64,000 bases of DNA from Dermacentor variabilis. Its lineage: Eukaryota > Arthropoda > Arachnida > Ixodida > Ixodidae. Each line of letters begins with the position of its first letter. Position 1 is the first letter of the stretch. This document shows, piece after piece, positions 1 to 10,204 of this stretch. The stretch covers positions 230,253,265 through 230,317,264 of the forward strand of contig NC_134570.1 in assembly GCF_050947875.1 (NCBI RefSeq), read 5' to 3'. The position numbers were made by a program, and so were the translations under genes. The notes beneath the pieces were generated by a model, which was given only the letters and a program-made list of their open reading frames with translations, searched no databases and was not told the origin of the DNA.

Positions 1-945
1 GCGACTGATCACTCTTGTTTATTAGTTTTTTGTCGTCGGGAACTCTTGAGCGTCCGAAAGTAGGGGGACAGGGTCGTTGTCGACGTTATTCAGCCGACCT
101 CTGGGAGCGCGCCAACCGATTGCAAGTTTTCTGTGCTGCCTGCAAGGTGGCTCGGTTCTCGTTGATTACAGCTTGAGCAATCCGCGCCGGTCCGTCTGAA
201 GCGACTGCTTGAGTTCGCGGTTATGTTTTCTTCTGAAGTAGATGGTGTGGTCCTGAAGGCACTCCAGGAGCCCTTCCATAGTTTTAGGTGACCGTACTTG
301 CACTTGCTTCAGGACTTCTGCGTGCAGTCCGCGCATTATTACTGCTACTACGGCAGAAGAAGGAAGCGTAGGCTCGACCAGCTTTAAAAGGCGGCGTTTT
401 TCAAAGAAATACTCGACGAGGGAGCCTTGCTTGAATTTGAAATTAAGCGCGGCGTCCCACTGGGTTGCTTCGGCATGGCGACATGAATTTTCCCTTTCAC
501 TGGTTCCAAGAGTTGCCATCTTCTTCAATAATGTGCAGATCATGGCACTTCCGTGAAGCACCTCTTAAGTAACTAGGCATGTTAGTAATCTTGTCCTCAT
601 TAGAGTGCCAGTTATTCTTCCCAGCGGCATATTCATAGAATTCAAACCAACTTTCTGGACTTGAAGACATGCCGTCGAACGCATCGGGTCCTATAAATTT
701 AGTCACCGGCTTCTCAGCGTTCAGAGAGCTTATAAGCGATGTCACCAGTTGGTTTTGATGGGCAATCTGTTCTTGCTGTAGCTGAAGAGCTTTCAAAACG
801 AGGCTCATCTATTCCGTCGAAGACCATAATCCAGAGTCCTTTCGACGCATCGGTTGAAGAACTAATTCGTCGAAGATCGCCAGACGCAAGTTCACTTTCA
901 CAGCACCCTTCCGACGCAGTTCATCATTGTCCATGGTTACATTTT
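1..945 (-). pseudogene. Decayed LTR-retrotransposon gag fragment
   Basis: On the minus strand a gag-like reading frame begins at an ATG near 936 and meets an in-frame TAG just before a second ATG at 808. It runs on to about 497 and then continues in another frame (561 to 166). The middle part contains the W-F-x-F-Y-E-Y-A pattern and a following stretch (FEKRRLLK, HAEVLKQVQV) that resemble the capsid region of arthropod Ty3/gypsy or BEL gag proteins. No zinc knuckle, protease or reverse transcriptase follows, so only a gag remnant is present. It stops close to the start of the LINE at 985. The exact family is not recognisable. Confidence 0.5.
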
Positions 946-984
946 TTGTAACGGTCTATTTGACTGTTTTAACCAGATTATATT

Positions 985-2802
985 AAAATTTTGAGATGTG
1001 CCAATCTTACTACTGGGAGATTTTAATTTCCCTAATATATTGTGCTTGCTAGCATGCCCTTACATTGTACTGGCGTCTTCAGAAACCGGCTGCATCGCGA
1101 ATTGTGGCACCGATTTCTGGCGTTCCCAGTTAGTAAAGCTCCCAATCCGAGTTACCGCTGCATCATCAGTCCTTAATATTGCTCTAACGTCATCTTGTCA
1201 CTACGATAAGGGCCGTCTAAGGCCGAAGCGACCACAATATTATTCAAGTTTCATTGCTGTTCCAAATGCCGCGTTCACGTGATAACTGTAAATATATGAG
1301 GGATTACAAGAAAGGAGACTTTGAATCTATTAGCGAGCTGTCTTCCTTCTTAGATGAATTTCTTCTCAATTATATCGGCCGTACGGTTTAAAGCAATATG
1401 TTTTCATTTAAAAACAAGGTTAACAGGCGGGCTTATCTCTTTAAGAGATATTTTCTCGAGCAGCACAGTACACTGGTACAGTAATCAGCTTAACAGGCGG
1501 GCAAATCACAAGAAAAGAATGTATCGTGAAGCTAGGGCACATCAGACCATTCCAACTTGGACGGCTTATAAGACATTGAATTCTAATTACAATGTAAAAC
1601 CATGCTAATTCTACTTATTGAACAAAACACTTCCAGCAAGGCTGAAAATTAACCCTAGACGGTTCTGGCACACGGTCTTAAGTAACTAGTCCAGATATAT
1701 ATCATTAATAAACGCACAAGGAGAAGCTTCCACAAAGAGCATAGGGCATTACTATTCAATGAATGTTTCAGCAAAGCATTCACGGCCACCACCAACAATG
1801 CTAATTTACCTTTCTTCCACTACATATTTTCCTTTGATGAAACCAATGTGTATGAGTGCTCAGGAATTCTGTCGTTCATCAAAAAACTTGAAAGCTCTTC
1901 TTCAGGTCATAGTGGTGGCAGTAAGCCTGTTTATGAAAAATACAATAAACTTTGATAATTTTGGAGTGCATAATTTCGCAATCACTCCAAGATGGCTCCC
2001 TTCTGGATGAATAGGTAACAGGAAAGGTTATTCCTGTTCACAGATCCGCCTCAACATCTGATCCAAATGACTATCGCCCCATTTATCTCACGTCCACACC
2101 ATGCAAAATTAGGGAGGATTTTATTTATTCACATCAGGTAAATTTCTAGAAAGCAACAATTTATCCACACCCTCACAGCATAGATTCCGTAAGTTCTTTT
2201 CATGTGAAACTTAGTTACTAGCGTTCACTAACTATCTTAACGTGGCTCTTGATTCTGGGTCAATAACTGACTGTATCTTTCTCGATTTCGTTAAAGAGTT
2301 TGATAAAGTCACTCTCTTCTACTTGAACAAATTAAGCTTGCTAAACATTGATCGAAACGTACTTAGTGTAACTAACGCCTTGCTTAGCAACCGTACTCAA
2401 ATTGTGTCCGCTAATGGCTTTTGACTCTCCTGCAGTGTATGTACGCTCAGGTGTCCCACAGGGTTCAGTCCTTGGCCCATTACTATTTCTGATATACATT
2501 AATAATCTTCCTACTTATATTTCATCTAAAATATGCCTTTTCGTCGGCGATTGTGGCATTTACCGGAAAATAAGATCCCAGAACGACAGTGCACAAGTCC
2601 AAACTGATCTTGATACCATCTATAACTGGTGCCCAGCATGCAACGTGAAAGTAAACGCGTCAAAACGCAAAATGATGCGCGTATCGCGCCGTTTCACCAC
2701 CTAACACACACTGCCTCATTGGTAACACGGTTCTTGATACTGTGATCTCATACAAATATTTATGAGTACATATCACCTCGGATAGAACGTGGAAGTTACA
2801 TG
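985..2802 (+). pseudogene. CR1/jockey-type LINE, 5' half (endonuclease scrap and RT)
   Basis: This is a heavily broken non-LTR retrotransposon. At about 1000-1040 it encodes the LLLGDFN motif of an apurinic-type endonuclease. Around 2240-2400 comes FLDF-x-K-x-F-DKV, and at 2440-2510 SGVPQGSVLGPLLF followed by YINNLP, which are RT fingers/palm motifs. The catalytic FADD box is altered to FVGD (about 2540). Several frames and stops are needed to read it. The last part reads towards the usual SYKYLGVH-like segment (2750-2800). Coding sense stops at the CACAC repeat at 2803-2807, where a Ty3 element is inserted, and resumes after 9104. It is a dead element. The clade call (CR1 versus jockey) is by motif only. 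Confidence 0.75.
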
Positions 2803-2807
2803 CACAC

Positions 2808-3589
2808 TGTGGCATCCGTAACTTCTGGTTTCGGTTTTAACGCGACAGCGTTAAGGAGCTCGTGTCGCAGAAAAGCCGGTGTCGTCGGCGTTGGCCGTGA
2901 GCGATAAATCCCAGCAGGCACTTCATGAATAAAAAACAACTTGCAAGATGGGCTGGGTGGGAATCGAACCAAGGTCTCCGGAGTGTGAGACGGAGACGTT
3001 ACCACTGAGCCACGAGTTTTTTTTTCTTTATTGCTTCCACTGAGCCACGAGTTCGATGCTTCAAAGCGGCGCAAAGCCACGAGTTTTTTTTTCTTTATTG
3101 CTTCCACTGAGCCACGAGTTCGATGCTTCAAAGCGGTACAAAAGCGCCTCTAGTGAACGCGGTGTTGCCTTAGAAACGAGCTGTTTCTAAGGCTCAGGCG
3201 TGCGTCGCTTGCTCAGGCGCACATTTCGTTGTCGCGCTGAACGCTGCGTTGCTCGACGCTCACCGCGTCCGATGCGGGGCGCGTAGTCGCTGCGCCGTAG
3301 CCCATTGTCTTACACCCGTTGGCGGGTCGACGGGAACGCTGTCGCGTTCCACTCTTGAAGGCGAAGCTTAAGCGTCCTCCAATTTTTGGGTCTTTACATC
3401 AGGGCGCCACTCAGCGCCAAACGCTGTAAGTGCCTCCTGTAAATTGCCTCCTCAGAAATAAACATTCATTTTCTTTGTCTGGTCCCCGACTGGAGCAGTC
3501 CGGCTCTTTTCTTGCGGCGCTGCGCGCCCCGGCCGTTTAGGCCTCATGCCGTAACCCTTTCGTCCGGCCGCCCCGTCGAAGCTACAACA
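2808..3589 (+). repeat. 5' LTR of element 1 (rearranged)
   Basis: It begins TGTGGCA and ends CTACAACA. From 3388 to 3589 it matches 8898-9099 with about one difference (CATTCATTT versus CATTCGTTT), and it contains an AATAAA near 3458. Compared with the 3' LTR it lacks about 410 bp after its first seven bases and has gained a 549-bp SINE at 2839-3387. The two LTRs are therefore very alike in sequence but unlike in structure. Confidence 0.85.
2839..3387 (-). mobile_element. tRNA-derived SINE in the 5' LTR
   Basis: The reverse strand carries a tRNA-like segment with an A box (TGGCTCAGTGG) and a B box (GGTTCGATTCC in the other copy; here one change). The LTR sequence on either side is contiguous in the 3' LTR, with TTTT on both sides as the probable target duplication. 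A second copy lies in the opposite orientation at 61698-62185. In this copy a block of about 50 bp containing a T-rich run and part of the tRNA-like region is duplicated (about 3017-3068 and 3085-3137). It may belong to the tick SINE family called Ruka, but that is from memory and unverified. Confidence 0.75.
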
Positions 3590-3592
3590 AAC

Positions 3593-3607
3593 TGGCGACG
3601 AGGTAAA
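3593..3607 (+). other. Candidate primer-binding site, element 1
   Basis: TGGCGACGAGG starts three bases after the LTR end. It begins with TGG, as expected for pairing with a tRNA CCA end. The same TGGCGACGAG string follows the LTR at 60038, which supports a real function. I cannot name the tRNA. Confidence 0.6.
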
Positions 3608-3666
3608 CCATTGCTCTGCTTCCTACGTGCCCTTGCCGTACTTCTGCTCCTCCTCCTGCTTCCGGC

Positions 3667-5610
3667 ATGCAAGACGCCGCAGCTACGCCTCCTCCGTCAA
3701 CTGCAACTCCCCCGCCTTTGTTCTCCGTGCCCAGCATGGCGTTCACACCACCCATGCCGCCTTTCCTTGCATTACCCGGTACTCCTTCGGTACCGTGGCT
3801 CACATGGAAACGTTCTTTTTGCACCTTTCTTCAGGCGACCGGATGCGAAGCATTACAAGACGAGAGGAAGAAGGCCATATTACTGAGCAACTTAGGCTTC
3901 GAGGGGCAGCGTCTCTACTATGACCTCGCGTCGCAAACGGACCAGACGGCCGCTACGTTCGAAGACATTCTTCGCATCTTCGACCAGCACTACGAAGAAA
4001 GCTCAAATCCCCTGGTGCACCGCATTATCTTTCGGGACAGGAAGCAACTACCTGGGGAAACCTTCCAGGACTTCGTCACCGCGCTACAAAGGCTAGCGCC
4101 TGCTTGTGCGTTCGGCGCTTGGCACGACGAGTCTCTTCGCGACCAAATTCTCCAAGGCGTCGCGTCAAAAAGAGTTCGAGGACGGCTACTGTACGAAGGA
4201 TCGTCCCTCACGCTCAAGAAAGCCGAGGAAATCGGACGAAGCGTGGAGCAAGTTGACAAGGAACTTGAAGTCTTCAGCAACTCGGCTATTCAGCGCGTCT
4301 CGACGCAACGCCAAGATGGCGTCGCCAGCCATCTCCTTCCTCGCCCGGGCGCGCAAGATGGCGATCGCCGCCCCACTTCTCCCTCGACCCGGCGCCTTCA
4401 AGATGGCGATCAACGGCGTGGCGGGCAGTCGCATCGAGCGGCCGGCCAACGTGACGTCCGGCCCGAACTCTGCGAAGCCACTGGAGAACTCGCACCCCAT
4501 TGTTACCGATGTGGTTCACCTCGCCACATCGCATCCGATCCAGCCTGTCCGGCAAAGCACGTTACCTGCCGTGCGTGCGGAAAAGTGGGACATTACGCTT
4601 CGGTTTGCCGTTCGAGGAACCGAACGCAGCGACAGCCTCCTGCTCGAACGCAGCTTGTTTCCGTTACCGCTGATACAGAATCAGCCTCTACAGTCCCGTT
4701 TGTGCTTACAATTCAAGCACCGAATTTCCGTCCGGCAACAATTCGCGCCGAAGTCCTCATTGCGAATACTACACTCAAGTTGCTCGTGGACACAGGAGCT
4801 ACAGTGTCGCTGATGAACAGCTCCCTATACGAAGAAGATTTCAAGGTTTTTCCATTGTCTCATTCGAGTCTTCGACTCAAGAATTATTCGCAGCAAGAAA
4901 TTCTGCATTCAGGACGTTTCTCCGTGCTCGTCAAGTATCGCAACAACGCTGCAGTAGTGACATTTCACGTCAGGAACCAAGGCACTTCTCTTCTGGGCTT
5001 AGATGCCATTCAAGCTTTGGGCATTGACATTCAAGGGTCTTCGCTCACATGTCAAGTATCAGGACTTACAGCTGACCCAAGCGTTCAGCCTCCGTCTCTT
5101 CCGCACAATGCCCCAACAGAGTTCGCCCATCTGTTCTCAGGGCAATTGGGACTTGTAAAGGGCTTCGTCCACGACGTTCGTCTCAGACCTTCAGTGCAAC
5201 CAGTCTCAGCGAAACTGCGTCCTCTACCTCTGGTTCTCCGGGAGCAAGTCTCCGCCGAGCTGCAACGCCTGGAATCAGCTGATGTCATCGAACGAGTCAC
5301 TGCGTCCGAGTGGATTTCTCCGCTCGTCGTCGTTCGAAAGAAGGACAATTCCATTCGACTTTGCGTCGATCTTCGAGACCCCAACAAGGCTATCATCATT
5401 GACGCCTTTCCACTACCGAGAGCTGACGAACTGTTGCATCGACTCGCTGGTGCTACTGTCTTTAGTAAGTTGGACTTGCAGTCCGCTTATCATCAGGTTT
5501 TATTATCCGAGAAAAGCGGTGAGCTGACTACTTTTATAACTCATGACGGTCTTTTCCGCTTCAAGCGTGTGTGTTTCGGTTTGGCATCTGCGCCATCCGC
5601 TTTCCAGTAG
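3667..5610 (+). CDS. Gag, protease and N-terminal reverse transcriptase, element 1
   Basis: This 647-codon frame opens with a proline-rich leader and a Ty3-type capsid region. It then has two zinc knuckles: CYRC...H...C and CRACGKVGHYASVC. The retropepsin motif LLVDTGAT lies near 4785. The RT fingers and palm follow, with SEWISPLVVVRKKDNS, CVDLRDPN and FSKLDLQSAYHQ, the last containing the first catalytic aspartate. The frame ends in TAG at 5608-5610, directly after the SAPSAFQ motif and before the YLDD box, and the same frame is open again from 5611. This looks like a single inactivating nonsense mutation rather than a natural gag-pol stop, because it falls in the middle of RT. The start at 3667 is the first ATG; 3736 is an alternative. 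Confidence 0.88.
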   Translation: MQDAAATPPPSTATPPPLFSVPSMAFTPPMPPFLALPGTPSVPWLTWKRSFCTFLQATGCEALQDERKKAILLSNLGFEGQRLYYDLASQTDQTAATFEDILRIFDQHYEESSNPLVHRIIFRDRKQLPGETFQDFVTALQRLAPACAFGAWHDESLRDQILQGVASKRVRGRLLYEGSSLTLKKAEEIGRSVEQVDKELEVFSNSAIQRVSTQRQDGVASHLLPRPGAQDGDRRPTSPSTRRLQDGDQRRGGQSHRAAGQRDVRPELCEATGELAPHCYRCGSPRHIASDPACPAKHVTCRACGKVGHYASVCRSRNRTQRQPPARTQLVSVTADTESASTVPFVLTIQAPNFRPATIRAEVLIANTTLKLLVDTGATVSLMNSSLYEEDFKVFPLSHSSLRLKNYSQQEILHSGRFSVLVKYRNNAAVVTFHVRNQGTSLLGLDAIQALGIDIQGSSLTCQVSGLTADPSVQPPSLPHNAPTEFAHLFSGQLGLVKGFVHDVRLRPSVQPVSAKLRPLPLVLREQVSAELQRLESADVIERVTASEWISPLVVVRKKDNSIRLCVDLRDPNKAIIIDAFPLPRADELLHRLAGATVFSKLDLQSAYHQVLLSEKSGELTTFITHDGLFRFKRVCFGLASAPSAFQ

Positions 5611-5613
5611 ATC

Positions 5614-7587
5614 ATGTCATATGTTCTGAAAGACTGTCCAGGCACCTTGTGCTACCTTGACGATGTGCTTGTATGGGGTCACACTCAACGTGACCACGAC
5701 AGAAATTTGCAAACAGTCCTGTCTAGGATAAGTAATGCAGGCATGCAGCTTAACCACAAGTGCGTATTCAGTGTCCCAGAATTAACTTTCCTAGGACATA
5801 AAATTTCCGCAAACGGCATTTCGCCGATGGATAGTAAAATTCAGGCAATCGTGGAGGCACCACAGCCGAAGGCCAAAAAGGCTCTACAGTCATTTCTGGG
5901 CCTCACGGGATATTATGCTAAATTTATCCCGCAGTATGCTGACGTAGTGGAACCGCTAAGGAAACTTCTAAGGCAAGGACAAGCCTTTGTCTGGGATCGG
6001 GATACTGAATGCAGCTTTCAGGCTATTAAAGACGTACTTGCATCACGCCCGGTGGTACGCATGTTCCAACCGCATCTGCTTATTGTTGTGACGGTTGATG
6101 CTTCTGACGTTGGCATAGGAGCTGTCCTACAGCAAAAATGCGGAAATGAGCTCTTTACAGTAGCTTTTGCTTCTCGTACGTTATCTTCCGCACAGCGACG
6201 GTACTCCGTAGGCGAACGGGAAGCATTGGCAGGTCTGCTTGCGTGTGAACATTGGCATGTTTACTTGTGGGGTCGACAGTTCACACTACGAACTGATCAC
6301 CAAGCTCTAGTCGCATTGCTATCTTCAAGGGGTCCTGGACAGCGACCGTTAAGAATTTCAAGGTGGAATGAAAGATTGCTGTATTACAATTTCTCCATTC
6401 AGTACTGTAAAGGTGACCAAAATGTCATTGCGGACGCATTGTCACGCCTACCTGTCCCTCCCGAATGTGAAGCAGCACTAGATAAGGAACTAGTGTCTTT
6501 AGTTTCATCTTGTATTACAAAGGAGGAATTCCAAGCAGCCACACAGGCAGATCCAGTGAGCCAAGCATTAAAAGACAAAATAGTAAAACGATGGAGAACT
6601 GCGGCGGACCTTCCGCCAGAGTTACAGGCGTATGCTACTGTACAGTCCGAATTGTCCTACATGGATAATCTGCTTCTCCGAGGTGAACGTATCGTTCCTC
6701 CTGCTTCCTTGCGTCAGACACTCCTTTCTATTGCTCATGAAGGTCACTTAGGCATTACTAAAACCAAGCTCGGATTGAGAGGCATCTACTGGTGGTCTCA
6801 CATGGATAGGCAAGTTGAGGAACTTGTGGGAAACTGCTTTGTGTGCCAACAAGCAGATAAATCTGCCAAACCATCTTTTGCGCCTTTACAACCTGTCGAA
6901 TGGCCATTAAGACCATGGGAAAAGTTAGCCATAGACATAATAGGCCCTCTTGATCGTGCGCCACAGTATGCTCGTTTTGCTTTGGTCATGGTCGACTATC
7001 ATTCCAAATGGCCCGAAGTTGCTTTTATGCCTTCCGTCACATCGGAAACCATCATGCACAGTCTCATGTCCATATTCAGTAGGGAAGGATTTCCTGATGC
7101 TATAGTGTCCGATAATGGACCACAGTTTGTTTCTGCACAGTTCGAAAACTTCCTGAAGGAAAGAGGCATAAAGCATTTCTTATCCTCTCTTTACTACCCA
7201 CAGGCCAATGGCCAGGTAGAAAGATTTAACCGCGTCCTTAAAGAATTCATACAGATTGCTATTTTGGAACAGCGAGACCTTAGACTTGCGGTCTTAGAAT
7301 ACTTGGCAATTTACAGGTTTACTCCCCATATGACTACCGGTGTGTCTCCAGCTATGCTGCTCCATAGTCGACAACCACGAACTCGGCTGGACGTTGCAAA
7401 CATGCCTCCAATTCATCCTGAATTTGCTTCTCCAAAGTTGCGCCAGGAAGTGCAGAGTAGAGTACGTGAAAAACAGGAAAATACTAAAAAGTATGCGGAT
7501 CGTCGTCGCGCAACTAAATGTCCTCAGTTTCAGCCAGGCGATCTGGTTAGGGTACGTACTTCACACTTCACGGAAATCTGGTCCTAA
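5614..7587 (+). CDS. C-terminal RT, RNase H and integrase, element 1
   Basis: This continues the frame of the upstream CDS after the TAG. YLDD, the RT catalytic box, is near 5652. RNase H follows with TVDAS (about 6094), and the connection ends in VIADALSRLP (about 6425). The integrase has an HHCC zinc module (H-x3-H around 6740 and C-x2-C near 6840). The catalytic D, D and E are in AIDIIGP (about 6930), SDNGPQF (7108) and NGQVERFN (7208). The frame drifts into a stop at 7587 because of a one-base shift near 7570, within the basic C-terminal part of integrase. The true C-terminus is read in the next frame. It follows the Ty3 order RT-RNase H-integrase. Confidence 0.88.
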   Translation: MSYVLKDCPGTLCYLDDVLVWGHTQRDHDRNLQTVLSRISNAGMQLNHKCVFSVPELTFLGHKISANGISPMDSKIQAIVEAPQPKAKKALQSFLGLTGYYAKFIPQYADVVEPLRKLLRQGQAFVWDRDTECSFQAIKDVLASRPVVRMFQPHLLIVVTVDASDVGIGAVLQQKCGNELFTVAFASRTLSSAQRRYSVGEREALAGLLACEHWHVYLWGRQFTLRTDHQALVALLSSRGPGQRPLRISRWNERLLYYNFSIQYCKGDQNVIADALSRLPVPPECEAALDKELVSLVSSCITKEEFQAATQADPVSQALKDKIVKRWRTAADLPPELQAYATVQSELSYMDNLLLRGERIVPPASLRQTLLSIAHEGHLGITKTKLGLRGIYWWSHMDRQVEELVGNCFVCQQADKSAKPSFAPLQPVEWPLRPWEKLAIDIIGPLDRAPQYARFALVMVDYHSKWPEVAFMPSVTSETIMHSLMSIFSREGFPDAIVSDNGPQFVSAQFENFLKERGIKHFLSSLYYPQANGQVERFNRVLKEFIQIAILEQRDLRLAVLEYLAIYRFTPHMTTGVSPAMLLHSRQPRTRLDVANMPPIHPEFASPKLRQEVQSRVREKQENTKKYADRRRATKCPQFQPGDLVRVRTSHFTEIWS

Positions 7588-8059
7588 ATACTCCGGTCCG
7601 TTCAAGATTTTCCGCAAAGTAGGTCGAAGTACTTTCCAGCTTGAAAATGGCAAGCGTTGGAACGCGTCTAAACTGGTGAAGTACTCGGTACGTCAGGGGG
7701 AAACAAATGAAAGGAGTCATTTCAATGTTGGAACATCCTTTGACGATGGTTTTCCACCTTTTCTTCCAGTTCCTACTGGTACTCATTTTCCTGCTGCAAC
7801 CCCTTCTTTGCAACCACTTGTCTCACCACCACCACCACCACCTCCGGGTGCACCCCGGGTAGAACACTTTCCTGAACGTCCGTGCGACACTCCTCCCCAA
7901 GACACTGCCCCTGAAGGCACTCAGGTCTCTGACACACCTTCTAGCCCCAGTACGAGTAACACTTCTGCTGTTCCTCCTCTACAACTCGAACCAGTCCTCC
8001 GTAGGTCTACACGCCATAGACAACCTCCGGAGCGATTTAAGGATTATGTTTCCAAGTAG
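7572..8059 (+). pseudogene. Integrase C-terminal tail in shifted frame, element 1
   Basis: After the break near 7570 the frame that reads SGPKYSGPFKI and later NGKRWNASKLVKY carries on the SH3-like C-terminal domain of the integrase. It continues into a proline/serine/threonine-rich tail with a run of prolines near 7830. It ends at a TAG at 8057-8059 after an RRSTRHRQPPERFKDYV segment, a common ending of Ty3 polyproteins. The segment belongs to the polyprotein above and is not a separate gene. Confidence 0.8.
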
Positions 8060-8458
8060 CTTGTTGCCTTAGGTTACTGTCTACAGAGGTTTCAACCCTC
8101 CCATGCGAATTCGGCTCTTAACGCCAAAGGTATTTCCTTACATGTTTGTTAGCTGAATAAGACTTAAGCAGTATCCTTCAAATGGGGGGATTTCTGGCAG
8201 CATAAACGGTGCTATACGCACGCTGCACTTACTGCTATACTGCAGATTTATCAGTGGATCCTAGCTGTAGGAACACTTTTCTTCATTTCTTAGCATCCCC
8301 GCAGAAGGGATACCATACATTTCTTGTATGTTACGTTTCTTGCAGCATAAACATGTATGCATTTTCACTACGGTAGTCGCCGCCATACTAATTTGTCTTT
8401 CATGCCAAAAAAGAAAGTTTCAACATTGAAAGTCGTTAGCATTCTTAAGGGGGGGGGG
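8060..8458 (+). other. 3' untranslated region and polypurine tract, element 1
   Basis: This is non-coding. The phrase GCAGCATAAAC occurs twice (about 8200 and 8343). It ends in AA followed by ten G residues (8449-8458), a probable polypurine tract directly before the 3' LTR. Confidence 0.6.
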
Positions 8459-9099
8459 CACTATGGAGTGTAAAGTGCTTTTACGCACAATGCCAATCCA
8501 CGACAGCCACAGAGACTGTCTCGAGTCAGGCTCAGGGCGAATGAGCCACCCATCAGTGCTGTCCCAGGGGGCACACAGATGGTTGTTACTGTATACTTAT
8601 GTACTTTGTGAATTTTCTATGTGTTATCTGTGTGTGCAAGACTGCATCTCATCGTCCTCCCAAGACGGGTACTGGAACTGCAGATCTGGAGTGCAATAAC
8701 TCATTCAGTGTTCATGTGCGTTTTTTTTAAATGGGGAAGCCAGAGATATCATTTTCTATTGTGTAAAGATGTATCACTAATCATGTGTGTTACAGTACTA
8801 ACATGTGTTCTTTGACTCGTGACTTTTGTTGCGAGGAGAGCGAGTGGATCATGTTTCCTTTCAAGGGAGAGGATCCGTAACTTCTGGTTTCGGTTTTGGG
8901 TCTTTACATCAGGGCGCCACTCAGCGCCAAACGCTGTAAGTGCCTCCTGTAAATTGCCTCCTCAGAAATAAACATTCGTTTTCTTTGTCTGGTCCCCGAC
9001 TGGAGCAGTCCGGCTCTTTTCTTGCGGCGCTGCGCGCCCCGGCCGTTTAGGCCTCATGCCGTAACCCTTTCGTCCGGCCGCCCCGTCGAAGCTACAACA
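8455..9099 (+). repeat. 3' LTR of element 1
   Basis: It starts at GGCACTATGG just after the G-run. Its first T residues seem to be lost into the G-run, judging from TGTGGCA in the 5' LTR. It ends CTACAACA before the CACAC duplication. The last 202 bases match the 5' LTR almost perfectly. At about 645 bp it is probably the full-length LTR. The left boundary is an inference. Confidence 0.65.
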
Positions 9100-9548
9100 C
9101 ACACTCAATCATCGCAAAAGATAACCGCAGTCTTAGTTACATCGGACAAAATTTTTACCTTGCTCCGATAGAATTTCAAAAAATTACTCTACACAACTAC
9201 CATCCGCTTTGATTTCTAATGTGCTTCCTCCGTATGGGAGCCTTGTGAAACGAAATTGAAGCCGTTCAAAATCTCTTAGCTAGATTCATTCATCGTAACT
9301 ATATTTGTACAGCAAGTGTAACGGTGATGAAACCTTCACTTAATCTTCCATTGCTTATTAAACACCGTGAGATATCACTCTGTTCCCTACGATATACTAC
9401 GCCGTTCAAGCTCTTTGCTCTCTCATCACTCCTACATTTACACCACGTCGCCTCGATCATGCGCATAAAACATTTGTCCTCCACTGTAAAGCTATTACTT
9501 GTTCGAACTCAGTTCATTCTCAGACTTGTAGACAATGGAATCAGCCGC

Positions 9549-9584
9549 CTCCTAATACTGTCATGAATATGACAGTATTAGGAG
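9549..9584. repeat. Perfect 16-bp inverted repeat, 4-bp loop
   Basis: CTCCTAATACTGTCAT is followed by GAAT and then by its exact reverse complement. The TATTAGGAG word recurs twice just downstream. It lies at the end of the LINE coding region. Confidence 0.85.
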
Positions 9585-9619
9585 TATCAGCATTAGGAGT
9601 ATTATTAGTATCATGAATA

Positions 9620-9960
9620 AGTGCCACTTTAAACATGCCATAAGTAGCCCCTTTGCACCTTAATTAGATGTCTAACTTATGGATATAATGCGGTTATTTA
9701 TATTGCGCTATACTAGTGTTATAACTATCTCCATTACTGATGTATTATGTATTATTTGTATTATTGTTGCCACTTTAAACATGCCATAACCAGCTTCACT
9801 GTGCCTGAATTGGATAGCTAAACGCTTGCATCAGTTATTGTTTTATTGTGTTAATACTATTTTATTTACTCTTGTAGTATGATTTAACTCCATTGTTGCT
9901 GCCACTTTAGACATAATCATAATTGCTTTTGTTGCACCTGAACTAGATAGATAACCTTAT
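9620..9960 (+). repeat. Three diverged tandem repeats in LINE 3' UTR
   Basis: The phrase GCCACTTTAAACATGCCATAA, or a close variant, followed about 20 bases later by CACCTGAATTAGATAG or a variant, occurs at about 9621, 9769 and 9900. Spacing is about 130-150 bp. The copies have diverged and are separated by TTATT-rich sequence. Confidence 0.65.
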
Positions 9961-10204
9961 GTTTGTATAAGCATTTTTTTCTTTTTTATTTATTTGTGTT
10001 ACGTTTGTATTATTATATTATCCACATTGCTGTTGTGTTATGATTTCTTTGTATTGTTATTGCGTTCATGTAATATGCGTGCATTTATATTGTCTGGATC
10101 ACGTTGTGTGGCTGACGTGCCAGCCCCAACTGTAATGCTGGTAGACTCCGAGGGAAAAATAAATTGAAGAAATGACATAAATAAAATTAAAACGCAAGGT
10201 ACTA

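Larger units (their letters stand above)
2808..9099 (+). mobile_element. Ty3/gypsy LTR retrotransposon, element 1
   Basis: This is a near-complete LTR retrotransposon lying inside a LINE. It is flanked by the 5-bp duplication CACAC (2803-2807 and 9100-9104) and has TG...CA ends. Its order is 5' LTR, primer-binding site, gag with two zinc knuckles, protease, reverse transcriptase, RNase H, integrase, an untranslated stretch, polypurine tract and 3' LTR. This is the classic Ty3 order with integrase last, unlike elements 2 and 3 in this window. The coding region has one nonsense codon (5608-5610) and one frameshift (about 7570). The LTR parts that can be compared are almost identical, so the insertion looks recent. 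Confidence 0.93.
9105..10195 (+). pseudogene. CR1/jockey-type LINE, 3' half and 3' UTR
   Basis: The reading sense interrupted at 2802 resumes here with THSIIAKDNRSLSYIGQNFYL. It goes on through MKPSLNLPLLIKHREISL to about 9540, the thumb and C-terminal region typical of CR1/jockey RTs. After 9566 there is an AT-rich 3' untranslated region containing three diverged repeats (9620-9960). The element ends near 10195 in a series of AAATAAA-like words, the usual LINE tail. With 985-2802 it makes one element split by the Ty3 insertion. Confidence 0.75.

Noticed and set aside
5608..5610. TAG as a natural gag-pol readthrough stop
   Set aside because: It lies inside RT between two conserved motifs, not between gag and pol, so a nonsense mutation is far more likely.
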